DNA from: Cryptomeria japonica
Taxonomy: Eukaryota; Streptophyta; Pinopsida; Cupressales; Cupressaceae
Length of the DNA stretch: 48,000 nt
Assembly (NCBI RefSeq): GCF_030272615.1
Contig: NC_081414.1
Coordinates: forward strand, 520,315,185 to 520,363,184
Direction: 5' to 3'
Position 1 is the stretch's first letter, and each line of letters starts with the position of its first letter. The position numbers and the translations under genes were made by a program. Below the pieces are notes generated by a model, which saw nothing but the letters and a program-made list of their open reading frames with translations, was not told the DNA's origin and ran no database searches. Below, piece after piece: positions 11,067-23,437 of this stretch.

Positions 11067-13032
11067 TGTTGGCATTGTGTTGCCATTGATGTCAACTAGT
11101 ATGTAATGACTACCGCTAGAAGAGATGTTTGTGCAACACTGTCATGGAGGAGTATAGGTTGAGATATCTTTGATATAACCTTGTGTTGGAGGACACAAAT
11201 AAGGTAAGGAAGAGAATGAAATTCAAAGGAATGACCACTGGAGTCACCAATACACAAGCTAGTACTTGACTTGTGTGGATAAGATGGATAGGTCACCGGT
11301 ACAGTTTATCACCGGTAAGGAAAGGATGTCCACCTTTAAGTGATGTCTTGATATGGAGAAGTCAAATCAACCAAGTGAATGGTTGTCAACTAGCAAGATT
11401 ATGACCAGCAAACATGTAGGATGAGAAAGGTGCTTGAGCTGTTGTTTGTGATGAAGAGGCAGAATGTTACCTAAATCACATCAACACCGGAGGAGAAGAA
11501 TGAATAGGTCACCGATATTCTCTGAGGTTGCAGATCAAAAGGACTCCCACCTGATGAAGATGTAGTCACCATATGTAGTGATGAATGATAGTGAATGTGC
11601 ATACACTGGATCACATTTGCTTGTTTGAAGATGTGTTGCACAAATAGGGAAGTCACATGAGTGCATTGCAGGATGCAGATGACAAAGTATCACTCCACTG
11701 GTAAGTGGAGATTATCTCCTATTATGCATAGTGTGCATCATAGTTCCATGAGATAAGGTAGATGAGGAAAAGGTAGGTGTTTGAAGGCTCACACTAGTTC
11801 TACTGGTGAATCGAAGGAATGCCTCAAGTGCATAAAATCAGAGTTATGCACTAGATTGACAGAGAAGGCATGTTGGGATGTCGAAATGGGTGAAGTGTGA
11901 TGAGTTTGTCACCTTAAAAAACTAGAAGAGATGTTATTCAAGATGATGAAGGAGGCAAAGTGGTAGAGCTGAAAATAGAGAATTAAATTGGCATAAAGAT
12001 GCCTTAGTTGGAAACCACTAAAGGATGATGACATGTTGTCATCAAGATGGCTATTGGTAAGCATGAGAACTGGTAAGGAAGAAAAGAGGCTAAGAGATGT
12101 GACTCTACCTAATGAGAATGAGAATTCTATGGATAGACATGTCTGGTGACCAGTTAAGGAGTTCCACTGACAGTTCAGCAAAGGGCAAAAATGAGGAGTT
12201 ATCCGATAAAGTGTAAGATAGCAGCAGGGTTAGTAAACCGACAGAAAAGAAGAACTGGTTTAGCATCTGGTCGGTAATCATGTCTGAATCAACACACCGA
12301 TCCAAGCTGGTAGTTGGTTGATATGGATGCCACCTGGAGTAAAGGTGGTAGACTTCCATGTTGCGGTAGATGGAATGTGTACCGATGAGGTAGTTGTAGA
12401 GTTGACCGACATTAATGGTAGATCCCATAAATCATGGGATGTGTTGCAAACTGTTGCAGAGGTTTGAGGCTTGAGGTTTGGAAGACAAAAGAAAGCCAGG
12501 TCAGAGTGATTGAGGAGATTGGGGTGGATGAAGGAAACTGCAAGATCAATCTTGGTGATTGACTAATAAATCAGCTGACAGAGTAAAAAGGAGATTGCCC
12601 AAGATAGAAGGCATGATCAAGAAGGCACGGCAATGGCGATGATGAGCAAATAGTTGTCTGGATGATCCGATTGAACAAGATTGATTGGATTTGGTTTTCC
12701 TCAAGGCTGATGGGGAAACCCCAACCGCCTATGATTTGAATTGGCTTTTGGCGGGTAAAGCAGGTTATAAATATGCGAGCCAAAGATATTGTGAAGTTCT
12801 ACTAAAGAGAAGAAGATAGGGTTGTTGCGAAGTGATTGAGTGCTACATGAGAGAGTTAGATCAGTCTAGGTAAAAATAGCAGAAGAGAATAGTGACAGAG
12901 TGAGTGAAGTTTAAACAACTGATAGGGTTTAATAGAGGGTTAACCAGTATGGTTTGAGCAATCGATATAGCAGCTAGGGTGCATCTAAGGAGATAATCAG
13001 TATGTTCTTGTACCAGTAGGAAAGCAGTTGAG

Positions 13033-13037
13033 AGGAT
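13033..13037 (+). repeat. Left target duplication of solo LTR C (AGGAT)
   Basis: AGGAT at 13033-13037 pairs with AGGAC at 17302-17306, one mismatch, flanking a TG...CA unit. Confidence 0.65.
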
Positions 13038-14399
13038 TGTTGGGACTAATTAAAACTGAGTCAAGTTTATAGGCCCATTTCAAAAAATTTCTTGGCATTT
13101 CTGAATGAATAAAATAAGTCAGTTTGAATGGCCTAGTTAGCAAGGGGGTAAAATGGAGCCAGTTGATTTTCAGAGGGTAAGGCTCGGGATTCATGTCCCA
13201 CACCTTTCATTTGGCCTATTCAGTGATGTGCAACTTTTAGAATTCAATTTGGATAAGTTTATGAGGTACCCATTTTGAGGGGTGAGCTGGAAGTGCATTT
13301 TAGGCACAAATGCAAATTTTATGGAGTAGCCTTCTTTGAGCAATTACATCTTTTGCCCTGTTGATCGTCATGAAAAAATTAAAAATGGATTCAATTGTAT
13401 GAATTAATGTGAGTCACCCTGCAAAATTTCAAGTCTTGACGAATCCATTTGCTTAGTTTTCAAAGCCGAATCCATTTGCAGTTTGTGTGTTTTGGCAAGT
13501 CCCTGTTTCGACAGCTAGTCGGAGCCCTGTTTTGCACAATTGTAAAAATTGCCTCAGTAAGTGTCATGCCAAAGTGTTTCTTCTGGGTTGATTTCAGTAT
13601 AAATGATAAGCTACGTTTCAAATTTCAAGCCTTTATCAATCCGTTTGATCGGTTTTCAAAAGGATTCATTTAGCTATCATTTTCAGTTATCCGCACTTTT
13701 AGTGATATATCAGTTAATGTAGCCATTTTTGTGACCACGTCGTTTGCATCCTGTCAGTCTGGTGATCAAACTAAGGATTCAAAGATTTAATATGTACTTC
13801 AAGGTACCTATGTTTCAAATTTGAGGGCCTACGGAGGTCGTTTGATATTTTTGAGAAAGGCGTCTTGTGTTGCCAGGACATTGACTTCATCAGGTCCGCA
13901 ATGTCGACAAAGCCAGTTGGGCATTTTTAGAAATTATTATCTCTTTGCTTGGGACTCATCTTGAGAAACCGTTTGGTAGAAGTCATCCTTGTATATCAGA
14001 GTACGTGCCTGTCAGATGGCGAGCTCCAGAAAGATGTTTTGACAGGCTTGAAAATTACGTCTTCGCGATTAAATGCGAAAATTGTGGCGTAATTGCCTGA
14101 AGGTTGTAAAATGCGGATTAATGATCCGAAAATGATGCCGATCATTTCCGGAGGTATTTTTGAGGTCCGTGAAGCATTCCAGGGGTTAGTTGCATGAAAA
14201 CAAAAAAATTTTTAGTCGGACCCACTTTGGGGCCCGACCTAGCTCATGCCTGTGTCGTATTAGTTTATTGGCGACTTTGTTCACTAAGAGATTTTTAGAA
14301 TATCTAAATATGGATTATAATCATGAGGCATGTCATAAGAGTTCAAGATGTTATTATGAACTTCAGGCAATTTAAAATTGGCGAGTTTGGAGCCAAATC

Positions 14400-15560
14400 C
14401 TCCTTCAACGACAAAGAAGAGCATTAAAAAATGTGAATGCACTTGGCAGCCATGGTGTGAGAAGACCATTTAAACTTTCAAATTAAATGTATTGGCATGT
14501 GAAAAGCCATTAAACCTTTCAACCAAATGTAATTTGGGAGGTTGAAAGCCAAATTCCACAACCTTCCCAGCATTCTCCTTCTTGTGTGTGATGTATGGGA
14601 GTGCATTTTAAAACTCCAGCCAATGCAAACAGCAGACCTCTTTCCCCATGTGAAGCTACAGCAGCAAAAAACTTGAAATAACAAATGCCATTGGGCACTC
14701 CAGGCTTCTACGTGGCATGGTAAGGAGGCAATCGATAAAAACTTTCAAGCAAATTAAATAGCAAGTGTGCAGCTATGAATCCTCCCTTGCTGTGTGTGGC
14801 TTTGGCAAAAGCTTTCAAACAAATGCAAACAGAAATGGCAGATTGGGCACATTAAATTTTGTAAAATGCACATTGGCAGGCTCAGAGCTATCATCTCCCT
14901 TGCTGCACATGAGTTGTTTCTTGAAGTGCATATGGTAAATGAGAAATGTATGGCTGGGAAAGGTTTGATAAACCTTAAACTTAGTGAAATGCAATCTGCT
15001 GGTAAAAGACTTCCCTCCTGCAGCCTCCTTCAGCATGGAAATGGTGTGAAATCAAATAGTCCAATGCAAATTGGTAGGTCACGTGGGTAAAGGAATTCCC
15101 AAATAAATGCAATGTGGAAGGTGTAAGCCAAATTTCATGACTTTGACAACATCCTCCATGCTTGAAGTTTGACAAAGAGAAGACTTTGTAAACTCCAGTG
15201 AATGCACAATGGCAGGTGTATGTGCCAAATTCCTTTGTTGCATGTGAGCTAGAAGGTGGACCATTGTGTGGTTGTAGACTTTAACTGCAAAAGACCTCCC
15301 TGCTGGATGTGGAGATGAGGAAGGCTGCCAAAAACAAATAAATGCCAGTCAAGAGCAAAGCAAATGCTCATGTTGATGTTTGGCAGTAGCAAAAACTTGA
15401 AGCAAATGCACTTGGCTATTGTAAAGCCCACTCCCCACCATTCTTTGCTAGCTTCCTCTCTGTGGTGGTGAAAAGAGACATTGAAATTTTAAAGCAAATG
15501 CAATCAGGCGCCATTAAAAACTCAGGAAAAGCTTCAAAAAGGCATTCCCAGGCAAAACGT
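14400..15560 (+). repeat. Diverged repeats inside LTR C
   Basis: Motifs such as 'caaatgcaa', 'tggcaggtgt', 'aagccaaattc' and 'cctcc' recur about every 90-130 bp, each time around a similar block. Units are old and differ in length. The corresponding stretch of the D LTRs (about 21660-22080 and 28850-29270) contains fewer units. Confidence 0.5.
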
Positions 15561-15950
15561 TTTGTCCCACATTGGCTAGGTGAGAGCATTTTTAAATGTT
15601 TAAATGTAAATCCTTATAGTAGTAATATGTCTAAGCCATAAAGGCTTTTGATGGATGGTGCCTATGGGCACCCAAGGTGGACCCACATGCGAGCATGGAT
15701 CCCAAGGCGATAGAGGAGGTGACTGAGCGGTGACCAGGTGGACCCCACACAGGCATGCTTCCCAAGGCAAACAGGCAGAATTTTGCAGAGAAAGGTCGGG
15801 TTAATGAGTGAGCAGGTTTGACATGGATCAACGGTGCACGCTATTTCGTGAAAGGAAGATGCACGCGAGTTACACCCTGCAAATTTGTGAAAGCCAAGTG
15901 GCGAGTATAGTTAGTGGTCCAGCAAGCGGGTCCCAGTGAGGTGGCGCCTA

Positions 15951-16090
15951 GGTGGCGATGACGTGGTGTTGAAGTGGTGTACACGTGGCAGCCAAGTGGC
16001 AGTGACAAAGTAGATGACGTGGTGATGATGAGGTGTCATCCCAGGTGGCGTCCAGTCAACCCCATCAGCTAATCGGAGGCCGCCACATGG
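15951..16090 (+). promoter_or_regulatory. Cluster of ACGT-core (G-box/C-box-like) motifs in LTR C
   Basis: TGACGTGG occurs at 15959-15966 and 16015-16022, and CACGTG at 15982-15987. Such cores are bound by plant bZIP and bHLH factors, so this could be an LTR enhancer. The D LTR counterparts read 'gatgacatgg', consistent with CpG loss. Regulatory function is inferred only from motif density. Confidence 0.4.
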
Positions 16091-17130
16091 CAAAGCGTCA
16101 GAACACATTAGAGGCAAAAAATTAAAATTAAAATTAGTTAATGATATAGTTTAAACTATATTAAATAATTAAAAAATTTAAATGATGTGCACATTGGGGA
16201 ATTAATTTGCCCAGGGTCTAAATTTTGGCCAAAATATAAAGTGTTATATGTTTTCAAAAAGCTCTCGGAGTGAGGAATCGGATTATGGGGTTAATTTTGA
16301 CAAATGTGGGATATTTTGGAAGCAGTTTTGTCGAGAGTAAAATTCAGTTAGAGAGGAGACACTTGGCAATTCAGTTGAATATTTGATTTGGTTCCCTCTC
16401 CCTTTTTATTCCCAATTCTTCTCAGTTGTAAGGGTTTTAGAAATTTGGAAAATGCTCCAGATTTGATGGTTTCCACTTTCTGAATGTCTTGACCCAAGTT
16501 TGTAAATGCTTCTGTTTGGTTTTAGGGTATAGAGATTGCATGGCAGTGTTGTGAATGTGGTTTTAGTTGCAAGTCTTACTTGTGTAAGGCATGAGTAATT
16601 TCCCATGATATTGTCTCTGTGTATGCATTTAATTGTTATGAATTGAATCCTCAAGGAGGCTTATAATTTGTCATCTCAAGGAGATTGTATGATTGTTTGT
16701 AGGCATTCTTCAATGAAGAGTTTAAATTCTATAATCAGTCATAAATAATGAAATATGTCCCAGGTCTAATAATTTTATGAATGGATTGAGTAATGCATTA
16801 GTACAAGGTATTAGTGTAGGGATATGTTGTAATGAAAAACAAACTTGCATCTATGATTCATATTTGTAGTCTTGTGTGTGACTCTGTTGCCCAATGAACA
16901 AGGCACTAGTCTTGCAAGTTTGGGGATGGTTTCAGATATACATTTAAAAAGATAAATATAATTTCCCTTCATGTTTAGGGGTGTTTGTGTTCCATTCTTT
17001 CTAAGCTTTGTTTCATCTTATTGTTTGTACAGATCTAGCCAATCTGTAATGTTTCCTAACATGTTGAGCTTGTGAAATGATCTATCTGTTTAGTGTTGAT
17101 GCAGTTATGTGTCTGTAATTGTTGTATTTA

Positions 17131-17230
17131 GTGCATCAAAAGGGTGTCCCCCCCTAGGTCTAGCAGAACCTGAAGTGCAGGAGGATCAATTAGGGTCCTA
17201 TGTTATGTTATCCAAGCCCTGATGTGTTTT
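17131..17230 (+). repeat. Conserved 100 bp block of LTR C
   Basis: Bases around 'ggtctagcagaacctgaagt' and 'ggaggatcaattagggtcc' are nearly identical in the three LTRs of this family (also 23338-23437 and 30808-30907), while the rest of the LTRs has diverged more. Its position near the LTR end suggests the R/U5 part of the transcript. Confidence 0.6.
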
Positions 17231-17301
17231 GTAGACTAAAATTGGTCATTTCATAGAAAGATTTGCAGGTGTTCTTGGGTTATCACTTTTGGTGAACAAC
17301 A

Positions 17302-17306
17302 AGGAC
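17302..17306 (+). repeat. Right target duplication of solo LTR C (AGGAC)
   Basis: One base different from AGGAT at 13033-13037. Confidence 0.65.
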
Positions 17307-17547
17307 TAAAGAGTAGAGTAGTGAGGAGGAGTTCTAGTAGAGCGGAAAAAGAGTAGAGGTGAAGTGGTAGAGTTTACCGGCAATACAACAACATATGAGA
17401 GCAGTAGGAGAGGTGCATTGGTGTAGCAGAGAAGGTGTCTCACCAACAGAGTAATGTATATGAAATGGTTACAAGACTCACTTGTAATGGAATAACTACT
17501 TTTGTATTTGAAGCCATCTGTGTGATTACTGAGTTGTAGCTCGGTGC

Positions 17548-17700
17548 AGGGGTTGTAGCTCCTTTGGGTTGTAGCCCATAAATCAGTTAGGGGTTGGTTT
17601 TCCCTTGGTTGGTCCCCTGAATTAGGGGTTGTCTCTCCTTTGAGTTGTAGCACATAAACAAGTCAGGGGTTGTAGCTCCTTGGGTTGGTTCCCTAAACAT
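17548..17700 (+). repeat. Minisatellite in the 3' LTR of G
   Basis: About four units of roughly 35-42 bp, each starting with 'ggggttg' and containing 'ctcctttg(g/a)gttg' or a variant. They lie in the late part of the LTR. Confidence 0.6.
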
Positions 17701-17971
17701 TGTAATAGAGATTTCATTATGAGGCTGGATTGGAGTTGTAGACTTCAACAACATTTCTCACCGAGGTTTTTCCCATCTTGGGTTTTCCTTGTATATGGTG
17801 GTGTTATGTGATGCCCTTCTTGTGTGAATGCATTTGTGTTGGTCTCCCCACTAACCAGTAAGTTTGCATTAAGTTAGATCTGATAACTAGTATGCTCACA
17901 TAGAATAGTTTAAGGGAAAAGTTTGATAACCACTTATTCACCCCCCTCTCAGTGATGTATTGTATCTAACA

Positions 17972-19178
17972 TGAGTCATACCCAAGAGATGAAAGGAAGA
18001 AGAATATGATACAAAGACTCTCACAAGGCTCACAAGACTACAATCACAAGAGACCCACAAGTCTAAGATCAATAGAAGGACAAATCCAAGTGGAACCACT
18101 AGGTATGAAATAGAGAAGAGTCTCATCACTAGGTTGTCTTGAGTTACCCTACTGATTCTTCACTATGTCTTGACCTCCTTCCTGGATTACCTTAGTGACC
18201 TCTCCTAACCCCCGACCCCCATACAAAAACTAGTGGACCACACCAACCTTTCAAAAGGACAAGATTGGTGGAATCCATTCCAAGCCTTCTCTACTAACCT
18301 CAGTTGTAAACAAGCACTCGAGCGTAAGAGAGGAAACAACTTAAAATTAATTAATGTGAACTAGCTACCCTCCCCAGTTTATTATTTTAAATTTTCACTT
18401 GATTACAAAACTCTCATTGAGCTACCCTAGTGACCACTTTGGGTCTCGGTCCCTAATGAGAGCCACTCCCCCTTGACTTGTACATATTTTAGTAAATTGG
18501 GCATCGGATATCCATTTTGAAAAAATAAAAATAAACATATTTTAGTAAATTGGGCATAACTTTTGTGTTTTATATTGAAATTTTGATTTTTTATAGGCGT
18601 TGGAAAGGTAATTCAGATATCTATGATATGGATTAGGTATATTTTCAATATTTTGTTTTAAAAAATAATTATAATCATTTAAATTCATCCTTAAAAAACA
18701 TAAAAAGCTCATGACTTTTTCATATGATTTCCCTATTGCGTGAACTTTTTGTAACAATCATCTCAAAATAAACTAAATAAGTAATTAATAATAGAAAATT
18801 TAGAAAATTTATTGATTTTGATAAATTTTGATAAACCATGTTATATGTGTTTGTTCCTTTCTCCACCTCTCTCTTCTAAACCTATGAATCCACCTGTTTG
18901 TTTCTTCCTCCCTCTCTTTTGTCCATATTTATACATCTCTCTCTAGACCTATATTTGTAATTGTCATTGAATACCTCATTTTTTCTCTCAAGCTGTACAA
19001 GGTGCTTATATTTCTACCTCTTCATAATTTCCTCCTATATGTCACTCTCTCTTCCCTAAGATCTAGACTAGTCTCTCTGCATTTCCTTCTCATCTCTAGC
19101 AAAAAAATTCAGAGGAGACAATGAGAGGCATAGGGAAGTATACAAAAAGGAGAGGGCGAGAGAAGTGAGAAGGAGAGA
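17972..19178. other. Intergenic DNA between elements G and E
   Basis: No gene found. From 18484 a 20-plus bp direct repeat ('attttagtaaattgggcat') recurs at 18546. From about 18840 the sequence turns pyrimidine-rich (ctctct runs) and after about 19100 purine-rich (gagaggag), the same low-complexity style as the DNA right of element E at 41617. This is therefore the original locus into which E jumped. A CAAGGGGGAGTGG tract on the minus strand near 18470 could be an old polypurine tract, but nothing supports an element around it. Confidence 0.5.
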
Positions 19179-19183
19179 GTAAT
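19179..19183 (-). repeat. Target duplication of element E (left, GTAAT)
   Basis: GTAAT at 19179-19183 matches GTAAT at 41612-41616 exactly, bracketing a TG...CA element of 22.4 kb including its nested insertions. Confidence 0.9.
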
Positions 19184-19949
19184 TGTTGGGATAATCGGTG
19201 AACAACTGAGAGGGGGGGTGAACCAGTTATTAACAAATTATATCAATTAATCCACTTTACAACCTTAAACCGGAGCATATAAACATTAAAAACTGGAATA
19301 GCAGAAACAGATATCGGTAAAACATTGCAACACAAAAATGAAACAGATAATCAACACAATGCAACCATACCACATAACACCATGATTTGTATGTGGAAAA
19401 CTTGATAAAGGGAAAAACCACGGTGGGAAGCCTACCCACAGTCAGATGATACTTCTACAGAAAGTATGTGATACAATGAGAGGCCTGCACATGCAGGAAG
19501 GCACACTGCCTAGAGTGTACTGCTCATTACAAAAGAGTCTCACTGACTACAGAGGGGTTAAAACCACCTCAAGATAACTGGACAATGATCTAGTAGAATG
19601 AATTGCCAGAGATAGCATCTACCATGCCTGATTACAGTCCCGGTTAAGCTCAATACTGGAGGCCTTTGACCTCCTACATAAACCCAATTTGTTCTTCAAT
19701 GATCAACCTTATCCTCTACCTGAATGATACTACAATATTCGCACATTATATTTCTTCCATGTCCATTACCTTGAATAACAATGAGATCTTACATATATTT
19801 ATACAAACCCTAAGGCCTAAACCAATTAGGTTGGCCACCTAAAAGATATTACAATAAGATCATTACATACATCCATATTACAATGATATACCATGTCAGC
19901 TTTAGACAAAAACAACAATAACCAATCCATAAATCATCCTGGTAACGTG

Positions 19950-19954
19950 TAGAG
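19950..19954 (+). repeat. Left target duplication of element D (TAGAG)
   Basis: TAGAG precedes D; TAGTG follows it at 30977-30981. The other LTR of E shows the unoccupied site as 'gtagagaacacgtt' near 40710, so the duplicated bases are TAGAG and the right copy carries one substitution. Confidence 0.85.
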
Positions 19955-21177
19955 TGTTGGGACTCATTAAATTTGAGTCAAGTTCGAGGCCCATTTCAAA
20001 TAACCACCTAATGAATCAACCTAATAGGCCTACTTTGAGGGCATGTAAAATGGAGCCAGTTAATCATCAAGAGGTAAAGATTTGAAACTTTTTGTAAACC
20101 TTTCATTTGCCCTATGAAGTGTTTTGCAACTCTCAAAATTCAGTTCGGATCAATTTATCAGGTACCCTTTTCAAGGGGTGAGGTGAAAGTCCATGTTAGG
20201 TTCAAATGCAGATTTTATTAAGTAGCCTACTTTGAGCTCCTATAACTTTTGGCCTGTTGATCGTCACGGTGAAATTCAAAGTGCACTAAATTATATGCAT
20301 AAAAGTGAGTCCACGTGCAAAATTTCAAGTCCCTGTGAATCCATTTGCTCAGTTTGGTAAGCTCAATCCATTTGCAGTTTATGGTTTGCACAAGTCCTTG
20401 TTTCGATAGCTAGTCAGAGCCTTACTTTGCACATTTGTAAAAGATGCCTCGGTGAATGTCATGTCAGAATGGTTTTTCTGAGTTCTTGCTGGTATAAAAG
20501 ACAAGCTATTTTTCAAATTCCAAGCTCCTGCCAATTCGTTTGATTAGTTTTTAAAAGGGTTTCTTGAGCCACCTTATTTAGTGTTCCATATTTTCAATGC
20601 TACATCAGTTAAAGTGGCTATTTTCATGAGTGCACTATTTGTACCCTATCAGCTTCCCGATCGAACTGAGCATTCTAAGTTTTGATTTGTACTTCAAGGT
20701 ACCTATGCCTCAGATTTGAGGGTCTACAGAGATCGTTTGATATTTTTAAGAAAGGCATCATGAGTTCCTTGCGCATTAACTTTATCAGGTTCCCATTGCT
20801 GACAAAGCTAGTTGGTCATCTTTGACCATTAATATTTCTTCACTCGAGATTCATCTTTTGAAAAGGATTGGTATAGTTTATTTTTGTATATCGGAGTACA
20901 CGCCTATCAATTTGCAAGGTCCAGAAAGGTGGTTTGACCAATTTGAAAATTACATCTTTGGGATTAAATGCGAAAATGTGGTGCAAGCGCCTCAAAGTTG
21001 CAAAAGTTAGTTTGATGATCTGAAAACCGTGTCGATCAATTCCATAGGCATTTTCAAGGTTCCTAAGGTATTTTAAAGGGCCAGTTGAATGAAAATGAAA
21101 ATTTTTTAGTCAGGCCCACTTTGGGGCCCGACCTGGCTCATGCCCGTGCATTAATTTTATGGCGATTGGCGTAAACA

Positions 21178-21590
21178 ATGGATTCCTTGGTGACTAATAC
21201 AAACATATCTCTTGAAGATGTTTTGTATTCAATTACGGGAGATATGAACTATGAAAAGATACCTGATTTTATTGTGACAGAGGAGGTGTCAATGCAGGGA
21301 TGTTCTTTTTTTCGCAACTTTAAGTGGAGTAGAATGTTTTTGGATTGTTGGTGGAATCAAACTAGCTTCATTCGTCCACTTGGATAATCTAAAAGTGGTG
21401 ACAATGATGCCTTCAAGCATTTAATTAGGGCGATGGATCCATATGAGAAAAGACATGTTCGTATTCCATGGATGCAGTGTGTATTCAATTTAAACATGTG
21501 GTCTCCTTCATGGAAGAGCAGCCATCAACTGATGACATTAACGAAAACTGTTTGGTGTGGACTAATGCTCAGAAGATTTTAAGAAAAAAT
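21178..21590 (+). pseudogene. Captured glycosyltransferase-like gene fragment in the 5' LTR of D
   Basis: The frame reads MDSLVTNTNISLEDVLYSIT, then IPDFIVTEE, then FFRNFKWSRMFLDCWWNQTS, stop at 21385. It continues with SGDNDAFKHLIRAMDP and WMQCVFNLNMW. These look like the DxD-region and following blocks of the GMA12/MNN10 (GT34) glycosyltransferase family: an (I/F)VT-E/D block, N-AG-FF-RNS-WS--FLD-WW, a GDNDAL block and a QC-FNS-W block. The DxD pair itself is lost where MDS runs directly into LVTN. Family enzymes transfer sugars in the Golgi; this piece is non-functional. It has a short deletion before FFRN relative to the 3' LTR copy. Family assignment is from memory of motifs, so it is moderate. 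Confidence 0.5.
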
Positions 21591-23337
21591 GCAAATGTAT
21601 TTAGGCTTATAGCCCATCTCTTCCATGTGTGAAGGTAAAGCATTATGGCATGGCAGACAAGGGCATACAAATTTCAGTGAATGCATTGGCAGTTGCACAA
21701 CCATTCTCTCCTACATGGCATGTAAATGGGCATATTAAACTTTAATCAAAATGCAATGTGGTAGGTGTAAGCCAAATTCCATGACTTTTCCAACATCCTC
21801 TTTGTGTTGAAAATGCTTCAGTAACTTCCAAGCATTGCAATTGCCAGATGCATGCCACGTTCCCTTCTATGTGGTGTATGGAGAGCACAGAACATGAGGT
21901 AAAAGGCAATAGAAACCTTCAAGAAGATGCAAATAGCGTAGAAGGTGGAGGAGAGACTTTTCAAAAACTTCAAACAAATGCAGTTCACAGCAGGTCAAAG
22001 GCACGATGAAAACACTCAGAAATTGCTTCAAAATTGTAGTCCTAGGCAGAACCATATATCCCACATTGGCTAGGGAATAGATAATTTTTGTATTTAAAAG
22101 TAATACCCCACATAACCATAGTGTCAAAGCCTTGAAGACTTTTGACGCAAGGTGTTGGTTGACACCCAGTGGACCCCACACGCGTGTATGCAAATCCTGA
22201 GAAGAGGAGGCTGGCTGGCGACCAAGTGGACCCCACATGTGCAAGGTTCCCAAGGTAAATTTTGTAGAGAAATGGTGAGTTAACCGGTGAGCAGGTTTGA
22301 TGCGATCGGATGGTGGTTGCTATGTCGCAAGGCGAAGATGCTCATCAGTTAAGCATCACGACCTAGTGACCAAGCATGTGCGGTAAAGGACACGGTAAAG
22401 ATCAAGCAAGTTTGTAGAAGATCAATGGTGGTCACCATGTTGTGTAGCAAAGGTTCTTGTTAGTTAACCATCATGACCCAGCGATCGATGATGTGGCTGG
22501 TACAGGTGGCGGTCCAGCTGGCAAGACCCGCTGAGGTGGCGATGACATGGCCGACAAGTGGCAGATAGGTGAGGTGTCATCCCAGTGGACCCTATGAGAG
22601 AATCACAAGCTACCATGTGGCAAGGTATCAGATGAAAAATCAAGCAAAAAATTAAAGTTAAATATACAGTTTCAACTATAGAGTAAAATCAGACAATTTA
22701 AATGATGGCCTATTATTCAAGATTAATTTGCTCAGAGGGTATTTTTTACCCGAAATGGCAAGTATTATATATCATCGGAAAGCTCTCGGGATGAGGAATC
22801 TAGTCATGTAGCTTGTTTCAACAAAAATGAGATATTTTGAGAGAAGTTTCCATGGGAAGAAGATATATTTTTGCAATTAGGGAAAAGGGGACACATGGCA
22901 ACTTTTGATGCATTCTGGTTTTTTCTCCCTTCCTTCATATTCCCATCTCTTCTCAATTGCAAGGGTTCCAAAATTTTTGGAGAAATGCTCTAGATTTCAT
23001 GGTTCCCAGTTCTGAATTTCTTGACCCAAGTTTGTAAAATTCTATGGATCTCTTCAGGGTATAGAGGTTACATTGCAATATGGCATATTGCTTTCTAGTT
23101 GTAGGTTTTACTTATGTCAGGCATGCGTAAATTTCACACAAGATTGTCTCTAAGCCTGTATTTCATTATTACAAATTATGTCCTCAAGGAGGCTAGAATT
23201 TGTCATCTCAAGGATATTGTTATTGTTATTGTTTGATTTAGCCAATCTATAGTGTGTTTCTAATTGGTTGGGTTTGTGGACTGATCTATCTGCTTATTGC
23301 TTGATGTTGCCATATGTTTGTAACTGGTTGTATTTAA

Positions 23338-23437
23338 TGCATCAAAAGGGTGTCCCCCCTAGGTCTAGCAGAACCTGAAGTGCGGGAGGATCAATTAGGG
23401 TCCTATGTTATGTTATCCAAGTCCTGATGTGTTCCAT
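23338..23437 (+). repeat. Conserved 100 bp block, 5' LTR of D
   Basis: Counterpart of 17131-17230 and 30808-30907; only a few substitutions among the three copies over the core. Confidence 0.6.

Larger units (their letters stand above)
13038..17301 (+). mobile_element. Solo LTR C, 4.26 kb, same family as element D
   Basis: Begins TGTTGGGACTAATTAAAACT and ends GGTGAACAACA. Both ends match the LTRs of element D (19955 and 27128 starts; 23506 and 30976 ends). The two flanks carry AGGAT/AGGAC, and no primer site or internal domain follows, so this is a single LTR left after LTR-LTR recombination. It is inserted in the 3' LTR of G. Internally it has diverged AATGCAA/TGGCAGG-type repeats (about 14400-15560), a cluster of ACGT-core motifs (15951-16090) and a strongly conserved block near the end (17131-17230). 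It lacks the glycosyltransferase-like fragment present in both D LTRs. Small ORFs inside (for example 14794-15090) show no family. Confidence 0.8.
8244..17971 (+). mobile_element. Element G: gag-only copia-like retrotransposon, 3' portion
   Basis: Plus strand order: gag C-terminal remnant, long non-coding interior, repeated polypurine tracts, then a 3' LTR from 11067 to 17971 interrupted by solo LTR C. The 5' LTR and gag N-terminus should lie left of the window because element B splits the gag. I find no protease, integrase or reverse transcriptase between gag and the 3' LTR, so G is a non-autonomous derivative or has lost pol. The right target duplication should be TGAGT (17972-17976). Confidence 0.65.
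11067..17971 (+). repeat. 3' LTR of element G, interrupted by solo LTR C
   Basis: Begins TGTTGGCATTGTGTTGCC right after the polypurine tract and ends TGTATCTAACA at 17971. After removing C (13038-17301 and one target copy) about 2.6 kb remains. The first bases resemble the start of element E's LTR (both include 'cattgatgtcaac'), and the end carries the CCCCCCTCTCAG motif (17941-17952) shared with E and H. Bases 17548-17700 hold a diverged minisatellite of about four 'ggggttg...' units. Confidence 0.7.

Noticed and set aside
18140-18480. Possible LTR or polypurine tract left of element E
   Set aside because: A minus-strand CAAGGGGGAGTGG is present, but no matching LTR end, primer site or target duplication could be found.
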